From positions 3,206,863 through 3,270,862 of the forward strand of contig NZ_LR027382.1 of NCBI RefSeq assembly GCF_900604385.1: DNA of 64,000 nucleotides, read 5' to 3'. Below the pieces are notes generated by a model. That model saw only the letters and a program-made list of their open reading frames with translations, searched no databases and had not been told where the DNA came from. Shown piece by piece: positions 63,798-64,000 of the stretch (position 1 is its first letter; each line of letters begins with the position of its first letter). The position numbers and the translations under genes are program-made. Source of the stretch: Alistipes megaguti. Lineage in GTDB: Bacteria; Bacteroidota; Bacteroidia; Bacteroidales; Rikenellaceae.

Positions 63798-64000
63798 GTT
63801 CCGGCCGCCCCTAAAACCCGGCTCTTAGCCGGGCTCTTAGTCAGGAGCGCAGAACCGGAACGGGAACCTGGGGAGTTCCGGCCGCCCCTAAAACCCGGCT
63901 CTTAGCCGGGCTCTTAGTCAGGAGCGCAGAACCGGAACGGGAACCTGGGGAGTTCCGGCCGCCCCTAAAACCCGGCTCTTAGCCGGGCTCTTAGTCAGGA
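63798..64000. repeat. 77-bp tandem repeat array, continuing beyond the window
   Basis: Copies start at 63798, 63875 and 63952 (GTTCCGGCCGCCCCTAAAA); the first two are full and nearly identical, the third is cut by the window end. Each unit contains CCCGGC-TCTTA-GCCGGG, a six-bp hairpin, and inverted GTTCCGG / CCGGAAC near its ends. Confidence 0.95.

Noticed and set aside
63798..64000. CRISPR array
   Set aside because: Units are directly adjacent 77-mers with no unique spacers and no cas genes nearby.

Overview
The window looks like a chromosomal segment of a GC-rich member of the Bacteroidales, most like Alistipes (Rikenellaceae). The evidence is SusC/SusD pairs, a hybrid two-component sensor, a SUF-only Fe-S operon, many lipoproteins, and Bacteroidota-type promoters (TTG, about 20 bp, TAnnTTTG). 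Genus assignment is inference from gene content and base composition. Most real genes are on the minus strand; very long plus-strand open frames opposite them are GC-driven shadows.

Layout. 1-2838: the end of an RND membrane-fusion lipoprotein, a DoxX-like membrane protein, and tmk. 3174-8211: suf operon sufB-(FMN reductase)-sufC-sufD-sufS. 8361-31086: a pectin utilisation locus: surface lipoprotein, SusD, SusC, GH105, HTCS regulator, CE12-CE8 esterase fusion, PL1 lyase, GH28 polygalacturonase, DUF4861 protein, and an esterase with an STN-like N-terminus. Together these de-esterify, cleave and import homogalacturonan/rhamnogalacturonan, with the HTCS sensing the product.

31216-44632: a tRNA-Ser(GCT) gene followed by a putative integrated island of about 13.3 kb. 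A 15-bp direct repeat of the tRNA 3' end (31293-31307 and 44618-44632) marks likely attL and attR. Cargo: a tyrosine integrase whose C-terminus is replaced by an excisionase-like HTH, a five-gene vitamin B12 uptake operon (btuB, a BtuG-like propeller, a surface protein, two more propeller lipoproteins) under a cobalamin riboswitch, a decayed ATPase gene carrying a 211-bp internal inversion, other remnants, two small HTH proteins and a Fic protein with an N-terminal HTH.

44709-54964: chromosomal genes: PLP beta-lyase, DUF3737 protein, MATE transporter, two tandem AraC regulators with a shared 18-bp motif upstream of flanking operons, pncB, and an FAD/rhodanese/TusA/DsrE fusion co-transcribed with a MarR regulator. 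55142-56866: a gene graveyard (GH97 fragment, GH20 fragment, frameshifted endonuclease/phosphatase-family lipoprotein). 57199-63438: a phosphate-type porin, a DnaQ-like exonuclease, and a TonB receptor plus beta-helix lipoprotein pair. The window ends inside a 77-bp tandem repeat array.
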